23,007 nt of DNA from Luminiphilus sp. (lineage in GTDB: Bacteria > Pseudomonadota > Gammaproteobacteria > Pseudomonadales > Halieaceae): NCBI GenBank assembly GCA_024638905.1, contig JAHEJH010000013.1, positions 1-23,007 of the forward strand, in the 5' to 3' direction. The position numbers and the translations under genes are program-made. The notes below the pieces were generated by a model that saw only the letters and a program-made list of their open reading frames with translations, did not search any database and was not told where the DNA came from. Shown piece by piece: positions 7,055 to 13,511 of the stretch (positions within the stretch are counted from its first letter, which is position 1; every line of letters begins with the position of its first letter).

Positions 7055-8311
7055 TCAGGCGGGGCGGTACCCCGGCTTGGTCATGGTGATTTGATAGGTG
7101 CCAATAATGCGCTCGCGGAAGCCCCCCTCGCAATAGCTGAGGTAGTAGCGCCACATATTGATAAACCGATCGTCAAAGCCCATGCCGCGCACTCGGTCAA
7201 GCTCCTCAAGGAAACCTTCGTGCCAGGCGTTGAGTGTGTCGGCGTAGTCTTGGGTAATGTCGCGCAGGTGACTCATCTGCATATCTGTCATGCGTGCCAG
7301 CGCATCACTGATGACGGTGATCGAGGGTAGGCATCCGCCCGGGAAAATGTAACGCTTGATGAAGTCCACCGAGTCTCGCGCCTGCTCATAGCGTTGATCG
7401 GTCATGGTGATGGCCTGGATGACTGCTTTACCGTGTGGCTTCAGTAGTCGGCTGACCGTCTGGAAGTAGGTGTCATAAAACTGATGCCCGACCGCCTCGA
7501 TCATCTCGATGGACACCAGCTTGTCAAACTTGCCGGTGAGGTCGCGGTAATCATCGAAGAGCACCGTGATGCGGTCTTGCAGGCCGCGTTGGGCGACGGC
7601 GTCGACCGTGTACTCAAACTGCTCCCGGGAGATGGTGGTGGTCGTAACCCGACAGCCATAGTGCTCGGCGGCATAGATCGCCATGCCGCCCCAGCCCGTG
7701 CCAATCTCGATCAGATGATCCTCGGGCTTGAGCTCAAGATCCTCGCAGATCAAATGAAGCTTGTGTTGTGACGCGGCGGCGAGATCACTCTGTGGCGTGG
7801 GGAAGACCGCCGACGAATACATCATGCTGGGGTCGAGGAACAGCGAGAAAAAATCATTCCCCAGATCATAGTGGGCGGCAATGTTTTCCCTGGAGCGGGT
7901 AGAGGTATTGCGTCGCGCCCAATGGCTTAGCTTCAGCGCGGTTTTCGCCAACAGATTCTGCCGGTCTGACATGGCGCCCAGCATGGCTAGGTTAGCGCTG
8001 AAAGCGCGGGTCACTGAAGTCAGATCGGGGCTGCTCCACAGGCCCTCGATGTAGGTTTCGCCGGCTGCGATGCCGCCGCCGGTGAGAATCCGGCGATATA
8101 AATCTTTGTCATGGACGTGCACCTCGGCATGGGGTGCGGAGGGATCGGTCTTTTCCCCAAAGACCAGTGTCTCGCCCTGTTCTTTGATTGTGAGGGATCC
8201 CACCTGAAGTTTGGCCAGCACCTTGAGCATCAGCGAGCGCGCCAGCCCGCCCTGTTTCTCCGGAAACAGCATGGGCAACTTGGAGATGTTTTTGACGCTG
8301 TATCCGCTCAT
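7055..8311 (-). CDS. Cyclopropane-fatty-acyl-phospholipid synthase family methyltransferase
   Basis: The enzyme transfers a methyl group from S-adenosylmethionine to a double bond of a membrane phospholipid acyl chain. The 418-residue protein has the N-terminal lipid-binding region (about 1-130) and a SAM-dependent methyltransferase domain with glycine motif IEIGTGWGGMA (201-211). By alignment with E. coli Cfa, Glu239 corresponds to Glu272 and Tyr317 to Tyr356, both kept. The bicarbonate ligands Cys139 and His266 are replaced by Ser167 (YSSAVF) and Gln299 (VIQAIT). It may therefore be closer to methyl-vaccenate-forming enzymes such as UfaM than to true cyclopropane synthases. ATG 8311 has an AGAGGG Shine-Dalgarno. 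The gene is third in the operon after the FAD oxidoreductase and DUF1365 protein, an arrangement seen in many proteobacteria next to sigma-E/ChrR genes. Confidence 0.93.
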   Translation of the reverse strand: MSGYSVKNISKLPMLFPEKQGGLARSLMLKVLAKLQVGSLTIKEQGETLVFGEKTDPSAPHAEVHVHDKDLYRRILTGGGIAAGETYIEGLWSSPDLTSVTRAFSANLAMLGAMSDRQNLLAKTALKLSHWARRNTSTRSRENIAAHYDLGNDFFSLFLDPSMMYSSAVFPTPQSDLAAASQHKLHLICEDLELKPEDHLIEIGTGWGGMAIYAAEHYGCRVTTTTISREQFEYTVDAVAQRGLQDRITVLFDDYRDLTGKFDKLVSIEMIEAVGHQFYDTYFQTVSRLLKPHGKAVIQAITMTDQRYEQARDSVDFIKRYIFPGGCLPSITVISDALARMTDMQMSHLRDITQDYADTLNAWHEGFLEELDRVRGMGFDDRFINMWRYYLSYCEGGFRERIIGTYQITMTKPGYRPA

Positions 8312-8352
8312 GTGGACCCTCTTTCTTCTACCGCGTGGAGTCGACGGTTACG

Positions 8353-9099
8353 TTAGTGCGTTCGCTTCGGATGAGCATGCAGGCTGACGCCTTTTAAAAA
8401 CAGGCGCAAGGCCTCCCAGTAAATCCCGGCGGCGACTTTGATCGTCATAAACGGGTAGGCGAGGATCGCGCGGCGTGCGCTGCGAGCGGTGAGCGGCTCT
8501 GCGGCGAGAGACAGCACGGCGTCGAAAATACGCTGACCCTCCTCGAAAAGCGTAATCTGAATATTGAGATCATCCCCGGGAACATTGCTGTACCAGCGGT
8601 AGGTCATGTTCATGGGGTTGAAAGGCGAGACGTGGAGCGCTTTCTGGAACTCTGTCGCCAGAGGCTGATCTGCATCAGGCGCTTCGAGTACGTAACTGTG
8701 GCGTTCACCCCAAGGTGTATTGGTGACTTCCGCCACCACATATTCAAGCTGCTTACCTTGGGCGTCGTAGCAGTAATACACGGCAATGGGGTTGTTCTGG
8801 TAGCCGAAGTACCGCCAGTTAGCTAACAGATAAACCGGGCCGGCGTGGTCTTTACCCGTTTCTTGCTTAATGCGTTGGCGAACGGCGTCGGCCAGCGGCA
8901 GCTCGGGTGCGCCCAGAAAATCGCTACGGAGGAAACGTGCGGGTGCCCACCGCTTGGTTGACCATAAGGGCAGGCGTGCAGTGAGCTCAGGGAGAGTCTC
9001 CAGCTCTACAAAGGGCATGAACACCTTGTAGGAGAAGGCGTGTTTTTTGGGGGAGTAGCGGGCGTGGCGAAGGGTGCCCGAGTAAAGTTTGGCCGTCAC
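8353..9099 (-). CDS. DUF1365-family protein
   Basis: This is a 248-residue protein of the DUF1365 family, recognised from the N-terminal LYSGTLRHARYSPKKHAFSY block and the central WRYFGYQNNPIAVYYCYD and TNTPWGERHSYVL segments. Its biochemical function is unknown, but it is nearly always found between an FAD-dependent amine-oxidase-like gene and a Cfa-family gene, as here. It is therefore presumed to act in the same fatty-acid modification. The frame is open to 9201, but GTG 9097-9099 is chosen: it overlaps the FAD-gene stop as GTGA and places the conserved LYSG block at the N-terminus as usual. There is no signal peptide; basic residues and a hydrophobic stretch near the C-terminus (YPFMTIKVAAGIYWEALRLF) may associate with the membrane. 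A 41-bp gap separates it from the Cfa-like gene. Confidence 0.88.
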   Translation of the reverse strand: MTAKLYSGTLRHARYSPKKHAFSYKVFMPFVELETLPELTARLPLWSTKRWAPARFLRSDFLGAPELPLADAVRQRIKQETGKDHAGPVYLLANWRYFGYQNNPIAVYYCYDAQGKQLEYVVAEVTNTPWGERHSYVLEAPDADQPLATEFQKALHVSPFNPMNMTYRWYSNVPGDDLNIQITLFEEGQRIFDAVLSLAAEPLTARSARRAILAYPFMTIKVAAGIYWEALRLFLKGVSLHAHPKRTH

Positions 9100-10361
9100 G
9101 CCGCCATCTGCGCGGCGGCGCACAGGCTCTCGGCCACCCGCAGCCCGCTGCTTAGGCCATCTTCGTGGAAGCCATTTTGCCAGTACGCGCCGCAGAACCA
9201 TGTGCCCTTAAGCCCGTTGATGTCACCCCACCGTTGCTGGGCTTCCATACCCGCCAGGGTGAACTGAGGGTGTGCATAATTAAAGCGGCCTAGGATACGG
9301 TGAGGGTTAATCGAAGCAGTGTCATTCAACGTTACGCAGAAGGTCTCGGGTGCATCCAGTCCCTGCAAAATATTCATGTTGTAGGTGACGGTGGCGCGCC
9401 CGTTGCCGGGTTTTAACCGGTAGTTCCAGCTCGACCAGGCGCGCTGCGTCTTGGGTAGTAGCCTTGTGTCGGTGTGCAGAATCACCTCGTTATCCCGGTA
9501 GGGCAGCGCCCCAAGAACCGACCTCTCCGACTCGGTCGGGTCACCGAGCATGCCGAGCGCCTCGTCCGAGTGGGTGGCTATGACGACCTCATCAAACTCT
9601 CGCTGGAGGCCATTTGTGAAGTGCACCACAACCGGTCTGCCCGGTGGACGGAGGATTTTTTCCACGCGCATGCGGGTGCGAATAGAGTCCGAAAACCGAT
9701 GCGTGAGGGGCGCGAGATATTCCCGGCTGCCACCCTCTACCACCCGCCACTGCGGCCGATCTTTGAGTGACAGCAAACCGTGGTTGCGGAAGAAGCGGAT
9801 AAAAAACTCTACCGGAAAGTCCTGCGCGTCCTCAAAGTCTGCCGACCAGATCGCAGACGTCATCGCCAGTAAATAGCTACGACTGAAATGCGCGCTAAAG
9901 CCGTGACGCGAGAGATACTCACCCAGCGTCTGATCCTGAGGGAGTTTGCCGCTCTCCAGGTCCGCGATCGCGAGTTTGTTAAAGCGCAGGATCTCTCGGA
10001 TCATGTTGAGAAAGCTGGGCGAGAGCAGATTGCCGCGCTGAGCAAACAGGGTGTTGAGGTTGTTGCCGGCGTATTCGAGTCCGCTTGTCTCGTCGCAGAC
10101 AGAGAAACCCATCGAGGTCGGCTTACTCGCGACACCCAGCTCGCTGAACAAGTCGATCATGCTCGGGTAGTTGCGATCGTTATAGACGATAAAGCCGGTG
10201 TCGATTGCGAAGCGACGGGTACCGATTTGCACATCATAGGTGGCGGTGTGGCCACCGATACGGTCCCGGGCTTCGAATATCTCAACACGGTGACCGCGTT
10301 TGACGAGCTGATGGGCGCACCCCAGCCCGGAGATGCCCGCTCCAATGACTGCAATGTGCAT
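9096..10361 (-). CDS. FAD-dependent oxidoreductase (amine-oxidase/desaturase-like)
   Basis: The 421-residue protein begins with a classical Rossmann FAD-binding motif, VIGAGISGLGCA (about residues 4-15), then the second motif IGGHTATYD (36-44) common to flavin amine oxidases and carotenoid-desaturase-like enzymes. A C-terminal FAD-contact segment, TWFCGAYWQNGFHEDGLSSG, is also typical. Its exact reaction is unknown. With DUF1365 and a Cfa-family protein it forms a conserved trio. In Rhodobacter an oxidoreductase acting on methylated vaccenate takes part in furan fatty acid synthesis, so a similar lipid dehydrogenation is a fair hypothesis. ATG 10361 has GGAGG nine bases upstream, and a sigma-E-type promoter lies 43 bp upstream. 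It is the first gene of the five-gene operon and overlaps DUF1365 by 4 bases. Confidence 0.9.
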   Translation of the reverse strand: MHIAVIGAGISGLGCAHQLVKRGHRVEIFEARDRIGGHTATYDVQIGTRRFAIDTGFIVYNDRNYPSMIDLFSELGVASKPTSMGFSVCDETSGLEYAGNNLNTLFAQRGNLLSPSFLNMIREILRFNKLAIADLESGKLPQDQTLGEYLSRHGFSAHFSRSYLLAMTSAIWSADFEDAQDFPVEFFIRFFRNHGLLSLKDRPQWRVVEGGSREYLAPLTHRFSDSIRTRMRVEKILRPPGRPVVVHFTNGLQREFDEVVIATHSDEALGMLGDPTESERSVLGALPYRDNEVILHTDTRLLPKTQRAWSSWNYRLKPGNGRATVTYNMNILQGLDAPETFCVTLNDTASINPHRILGRFNYAHPQFTLAGMEAQQRWGDINGLKGTWFCGAYWQNGFHEDGLSSGLRVAESLCAAAQMAA

Positions 10362-10403
10362 TGCCGACGACCTCCGGCCACCAGACAGGGAATAGGTTAG
10401 AGG

Positions 10404-10433
10404 GTCTTACGGCTGCTATAGAGTGACGGATCA
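10404..10433 (-). promoter_or_regulatory. Sigma-E (ECF11/ChrR-type) promoter for the FAD-oxidoreductase operon
   Basis: On the minus strand a -35 element TGATCC (plus complement 10428-10433) is followed, after exactly 18 bases, by a -10 element TAAGAC (complement 10404-10409). This matches the Rhodobacter sigma-E pattern TGATCC-N18-TAAGA as I recall it, at every consensus position. Transcription would begin near 10397, giving a leader of about 36 bases with GGAGG before the ATG at 10361. The cognate sigma factor is encoded divergently just beyond. Confidence 0.82.
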
Positions 10434-10461
10434 ACGCGACTAGGTAGCCCTTGGCAGTAAT

Positions 10462-10491
10462 CGATCGGCTCAAATCTGCGAGAAATAAGGT
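10462..10491 (+). promoter_or_regulatory. Probable autoregulatory sigma-E promoter for the sigma factor gene
   Basis: CGATCG at 10462-10467 and TAAGGT at 10486-10491 are separated by exactly 18 bases on the plus strand. This resembles TGATCC-N18-TAAGA with two -35 mismatches and one in the -10. The -35 elements of this and the minus-strand promoter face away from each other 28 bp apart. Autoregulation is usual for rpoE-chrR. The leader to the ATG at 10560 would be about 60 bases. This copy is weaker than the operon promoter, which would keep basal sigma synthesis low. Confidence 0.6.
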
Positions 10492-10559
10492 GTTGGCGAG
10501 GTATCAAGGTGTTCCCACTGCGTGTATCCTATCCCTCCGGGATGATGGTTTGACCTTTT

Positions 10560-11180
10560 ATGGCAATCAATAATGACGTAGGTAAAGCCCCTGCGGCGAA
10601 CGGTAACGGGAAATGGAACGTGCCGACAGGCCGCCGCACGGATGAGTGGAGCGAAGCGCTGGTGCTGGTTGGCGAAAGCCAGGACCGGAGCGCCTTCACG
10701 CGCTTTTTCCGCCATTTTGCCCCGTTGATCAAGGCGTTTGCCCTCTCAGGCTCGAGTTTGTCTGCGTCCCATGCCGATGAGCTGGTGCAGGAAGTGATGC
10801 TTAAGGTCTGGCAAAAAGCGGGTGGCTATAACCCGGAAAAGGCTGCGGCATCGACCTGGGTTTACACCATTGCGCGCAACTGCAGGACCGATATGTTCCG
10901 GCGTTTGCAGAAGTTTGATACGCCACTGGCTTCCGATGACTTCGAGCTGGAAAGCGAGGAGGAGGAGTCCTTCGTGGTCTTGCATACCCGCCGTGGAGCC
11001 GAGCGGGTCCGTGAGTTGATGGGCGATTTGCCGCCCGATCAGGCGCAAATCCTTGCCAAGGTCTACATGGAGGGTAAATCGCACTCCGAGGCCGCGGCAG
11101 AGCTCGATTTGCCGCTTGGCACAGTCAAATCGCGGGTGCGCCTTGCTATCCAGAAGCTCCAAGGGCTGATGGAGGCTTAA
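10560..11180 (+). CDS. rpoE: ECF RNA polymerase sigma factor, RpoE/ECF11 type (ChrR-controlled)
   Basis: The 206-residue ECF sigma factor has only regions 2 and 4. Region 2 runs from about residue 40 to 115 with DELVQEVMLKVWQKAGGY and the promoter-melting stretch STWVYTIARNCRTDMFRR. An acidic linker (LESEEEES) follows, and then region 4 with LPPDQAQILAKVYMEGKSHSEAAAELDLPLGTVKSRVRLA, in which the helix-turn-helix binds the -35. It is assigned to the RpoE/ECF11 group because a ChrR-type zinc anti-sigma factor follows and because both divergent promoters fit that group's pattern. It is the homologue of Rhodobacter RpoE, not of E. coli RpoE. The ATG at 10560 has only a poor Shine-Dalgarno, which would limit translation. 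Its final codons carry a strong GGAGG (11171-11175) that serves a downstream start. Confidence 0.93.
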   Translation: MAINNDVGKAPAANGNGKWNVPTGRRTDEWSEALVLVGESQDRSAFTRFFRHFAPLIKAFALSGSSLSASHADELVQEVMLKVWQKAGGYNPEKAAASTWVYTIARNCRTDMFRRLQKFDTPLASDDFELESEEEESFVVLHTRRGAERVRELMGDLPPDQAQILAKVYMEGKSHSEAAAELDLPLGTVKSRVRLAIQKLQGLMEA

Positions 11181-11288
11181 ATGGCGACGGCAATTCCTCA
11201 GAAAGTCACAGTTTTATTAGTGTTGGGAAGTAAACCGTTTGCGTGTGACGCTCGTAACGTCAACGTACATGAGAGTGGTTTGGATTAA
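11181..11288 (+). CDS. Possible 35-residue small ORF between the sigma factor and ChrR
   Basis: ATG 11181 begins directly after the sigma-factor stop (TAA 11178-11180). A perfect GGAGG lies five bases upstream, better placed than the ribosome sites of either neighbour. The frame runs 35 codons to TAA at 11286, six bases before the chrR ATG. The predicted peptide starts MATAIPQKVTVLLVLGSKPF, with a short hydrophobic stretch but no domain I recognise. It may be a real small protein, a translational coupler that carries ribosomes to chrR, or an accidental frame left by decay of a formerly overlapping junction. In Rhodobacter the two genes sit together without such an insert. A small hairpin (TGACG 11246-11250, CGTCA 11258-11262) lies within it. 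Confidence 0.35.
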   Translation: MATAIPQKVTVLLVLGSKPFACDARNVNVHESGLD

Positions 11289-11294
11289 ATAGCG

Positions 11295-11948
11295 ATGGCT
11301 CATCATCACCCCCCAATGGATTTACATTTAGAATACGCGGCTGGCGCTCTGCCTGTGGCGCAGTCAGCCTGTGTGGCGGCGCATCTGAGTTACTGCCAGC
11401 GCTGTCGGCAGTTGGTCGACAGGTTAGAGGACGTCGGCGGTGCACACCTTGAGCGTTTGGATCCGCAGCCTGTGGGCGAATCGGTACTCGAGTCGGTCAT
11501 GGCGCGCCTCGACGATCCCGAACCGCTACGATACGCGCCTAATGAAGCATCCGACACGCAGCTTCCGGGCCTGCTGGACCGCCTGATCAACGGCGATTAC
11601 GCCGATCTGGTGTGGAAGCGTGTCACACAATCCCTGAGTATCAGTTATCTCAAAACCGGCGACCCCAGTCACGAGTTTGCGTTGTATCGCATCGCTGAGG
11701 GTGGTCGCATCCCCGAGCATACCCATGGTGGCAGCGAGATGACGCTGGTACTGCGCGGTGGCTTTGCCGATGAGAGCGGCGAGTACCACCCGGGTGATTT
11801 CCTCGTTCGGGAGGGGTGGGACAAGCACACTCCGGTCGCACTGGAAGGTGAAGAGTGTATCTGTCTGGCGGTGCTGGACGCGCCCCTGCGCTTCACTCGG
11901 TTGCGACACCGCTGGCTCAATCCGCTTCTGAAACTCCGCGCGGGCTGA
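11295..11948 (+). CDS. chrR: ChrR-type zinc anti-sigma factor with C-terminal cupin
   Basis: ChrR binds sigma-E and holds it inactive until singlet oxygen or related oxidants trigger release. The 217-residue protein (Rhodobacter ChrR 213) has an N-terminal zinc anti-sigma domain (1-80) and a C-terminal cupin (about 105-200). Zinc ligands of the first domain are visible as His5, His30, Cys34 and Cys37, matching His6, His31, Cys35 and Cys38 of Rhodobacter with an offset of one. The cupin keeps His142, His144, Glu148 (HTHGGSE) and His178, corresponding to His141, His143, Glu147 and His177. All known metal ligands are therefore present and the protein should be functional. ATG 11295 is the only reasonable start. 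A 114-bp gap from the sigma gene holds a possible small ORF. Confidence 0.94.
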   Translation: MAHHHPPMDLHLEYAAGALPVAQSACVAAHLSYCQRCRQLVDRLEDVGGAHLERLDPQPVGESVLESVMARLDDPEPLRYAPNEASDTQLPGLLDRLINGDYADLVWKRVTQSLSISYLKTGDPSHEFALYRIAEGGRIPEHTHGGSEMTLVLRGGFADESGEYHPGDFLVREGWDKHTPVALEGEECICLAVLDAPLRFTRLRHRWLNPLLKLRAG

Positions 11949-12080
11949 TCTTTCACCGACTCGTCTCCAGTGGCGCTGTAGGGCACTGCTCCTGCCAAGC
12001 GACCGCCTCAAAAATCAGCCGACTGGAAATCCAATAACATCGGGATCGCGGTGATCCCAGAAAACCAGGCGAACTTCACT

Positions 12081-13223
12081 ATGCAATTAGTCATACCCCG
12101 TGAAACCCAACCGGGAGAGAATCGCGTCTCTGCGACTCCCGAGACGGTGAAAAAGTTGGTGCGGCTCGGTGCGGACGTGGTCGTTGAGTCGGGTGCGGGC
12201 GCGGGTGCCGGCATCAGCGATGCAGACTACGAAGCAGCGGGCGCCAGCACCGGTTCCGATCGGTCAGCATTGCTTGGCAGTGCGGACATGGTGCTCCGGC
12301 TGCGCAAGCCCGAGATGGATGAGATCAGCCAGCTTAAGGCCGGCTGTATTCACGTCTCTTACCTCGACCCGTTTAACGAAAAAGACCTGATCAAGGCCTT
12401 TGCCAGCCAGAGCGTGACAGCGGTGAGCATGGAGATGATCCCTCGCTCAACCCGTAGCCAGAAGATGGATGCGCTGAGCTCCCAGGCAAACCTCGCGGGC
12501 TACATGGCGGTGATGTTGGCGGCTAATAACATGCCCAGCATCATGCCCATGATGATGACGCCAGCGGGCACACTGAAGCCTGCGAAGGTGTTCATCATCG
12601 GTGCAGGTGTTGCCGGCCTGCAGGCCATCGCAACCGCCAAGCGTCTCGGCGCTCGGGTCACTGCGTTTGACACGCGCCCGGTTGTGGCCGAACAGGTGGA
12701 ATCTCTGGGTGGAAAGTTCCTGGAGATCGATTTGGGTGATACCGGGCAGACGGCCGATGGCTACGCCAAGGAATTGACGCCCGAGCAGGTGGAGATGCAG
12801 CGCCAGGCGCAGAAAGCGGTGATTGCTGATTCCGATGTGGTGATCACGACGGCGCAGGTCTTCGGCCGCAAGCCGCCGGTATTGGTCACAGCCGACATGG
12901 TTGAGGGTATGTCCCCCGGTTCTGTGATTGTCGACATGGCCGCTGAAACCGGCGGTAACGTCGAAGGCTCAGTTCCTGATGAGGTGGTGAACGTTAACGG
13001 TGTGACTATCGTGGGTACCGCCAACCTCGCTAATCTGGCTCCACGCGATGCGACCCAGATGTACGCGAGCAACATGTTCAACCTCGTCGAGGACACCTGG
13101 GACGAGGAGGCCAAGCAATTTGTGCTCGACCTCGAGAACGACATTCTCCCCGGCTGTGTGATCACCCATGGCGGTGCAATTGTTCACCCCACCATCAAAG
13201 ACATTATTGAGGGAGGCAACTGA
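12081..13223 (+). CDS. pntAA: NAD(P) transhydrogenase subunit alpha, part 1 (PntAA)
   Basis: This is the soluble domain I of the proton-translocating transhydrogenase, which binds NAD(H) and passes hydride to NADP+ bound on PntB. The 380-residue protein starts with the family N-terminus (IPRETQPGENRVSATPETV). It has the RSQKMDALSSQANLAGYMAV block and a Rossmann motif, VFIIGAGVAGLQA (about 170-182). In this organism the alpha subunit is split, so no membrane helices are fused to it. ATG 12081 is preferred over the in-frame GTG at 12051 because E. coli PntA begins at the same point. The 132-bp gap after chrR holds no convincing promoter or terminator; a separate promoter is likely but not visible. 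Confidence 0.96.
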   Translation: MQLVIPRETQPGENRVSATPETVKKLVRLGADVVVESGAGAGAGISDADYEAAGASTGSDRSALLGSADMVLRLRKPEMDEISQLKAGCIHVSYLDPFNEKDLIKAFASQSVTAVSMEMIPRSTRSQKMDALSSQANLAGYMAVMLAANNMPSIMPMMMTPAGTLKPAKVFIIGAGVAGLQAIATAKRLGARVTAFDTRPVVAEQVESLGGKFLEIDLGDTGQTADGYAKELTPEQVEMQRQAQKAVIADSDVVITTAQVFGRKPPVLVTADMVEGMSPGSVIVDMAAETGGNVEGSVPDEVVNVNGVTIVGTANLANLAPRDATQMYASNMFNLVEDTWDEEAKQFVLDLENDILPGCVITHGGAIVHPTIKDIIEGGN

Positions 13224-13224
13224 T

Positions 13225-13509
13225 ATGTCCGGCGCAGAGTATTTGCTGTTTATTCTGATGTTGTCGATTTTCCTCGGCTTCGAATTAATCAATAAGGTGC
13301 CAGCGACGCTGCATACCCCGCTCATGTCGGGTGCGAATGCGATCTCGGGCATTACGGTGGTCGGTGCAGTCGCACTGGCGGGTACGGGTAACGAAAACGT
13401 GGCGATGTGGTTGGGCGTTGGTGCCGTGACACTCGCTAGTATCAACGTCGTGGGTGGTTACATGGTAACCGACCGAATGCTCGGCTTCTTCAAGAAGAAG
13501 GAGGACTGA
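13225..13509 (+). CDS. pntAB: NAD(P) transhydrogenase subunit alpha, part 2 (PntAB)
   Basis: This is a 94-residue membrane protein with three hydrophobic helices (about residues 3-20, 34-54 and 58-80), equal to the membrane part that is fused to the NAD domain in E. coli PntA. Key stretches are FLGFELINKVPATLHTPLMSG and GANAISGITVVGA. It combines with PntB to form the proton channel (domain II). The start is ATG 13225, one base after the pntAA stop, with GGGAGG at 13211-13216. The longer frame starting at 13168 lies inside pntAA and is rejected. Split alpha subunits are usual in many proteobacteria. Confidence 0.95.
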   Translation: MSGAEYLLFILMLSIFLGFELINKVPATLHTPLMSGANAISGITVVGAVALAGTGNENVAMWLGVGAVTLASINVVGGYMVTDRMLGFFKKKED

Positions 13510-13511
13510 TC

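Noticed and set aside
9888..10400. 170-codon plus-strand open frame over the FAD oxidoreductase gene
   Set aside because: It is antisense to a clear Rossmann-fold enzyme, runs into the sigma-E promoter and has no recognisable motifs.
11526..12011. 161-codon minus-strand open frame over chrR
   Set aside because: It is antisense to chrR, where every metal ligand of the family is in place; no ribosome site or domain supports it.
12051..12080. Earlier GTG start for pntAA
   Set aside because: The family N-terminus aligns with ATG 12081; the extra ten residues have no counterpart.
12052..12081. TGATCC before pntAA as a sigma-E promoter
   Set aside because: The base run 18 bases later is TCACTA and falls on the start codon, so it cannot serve as the -10.
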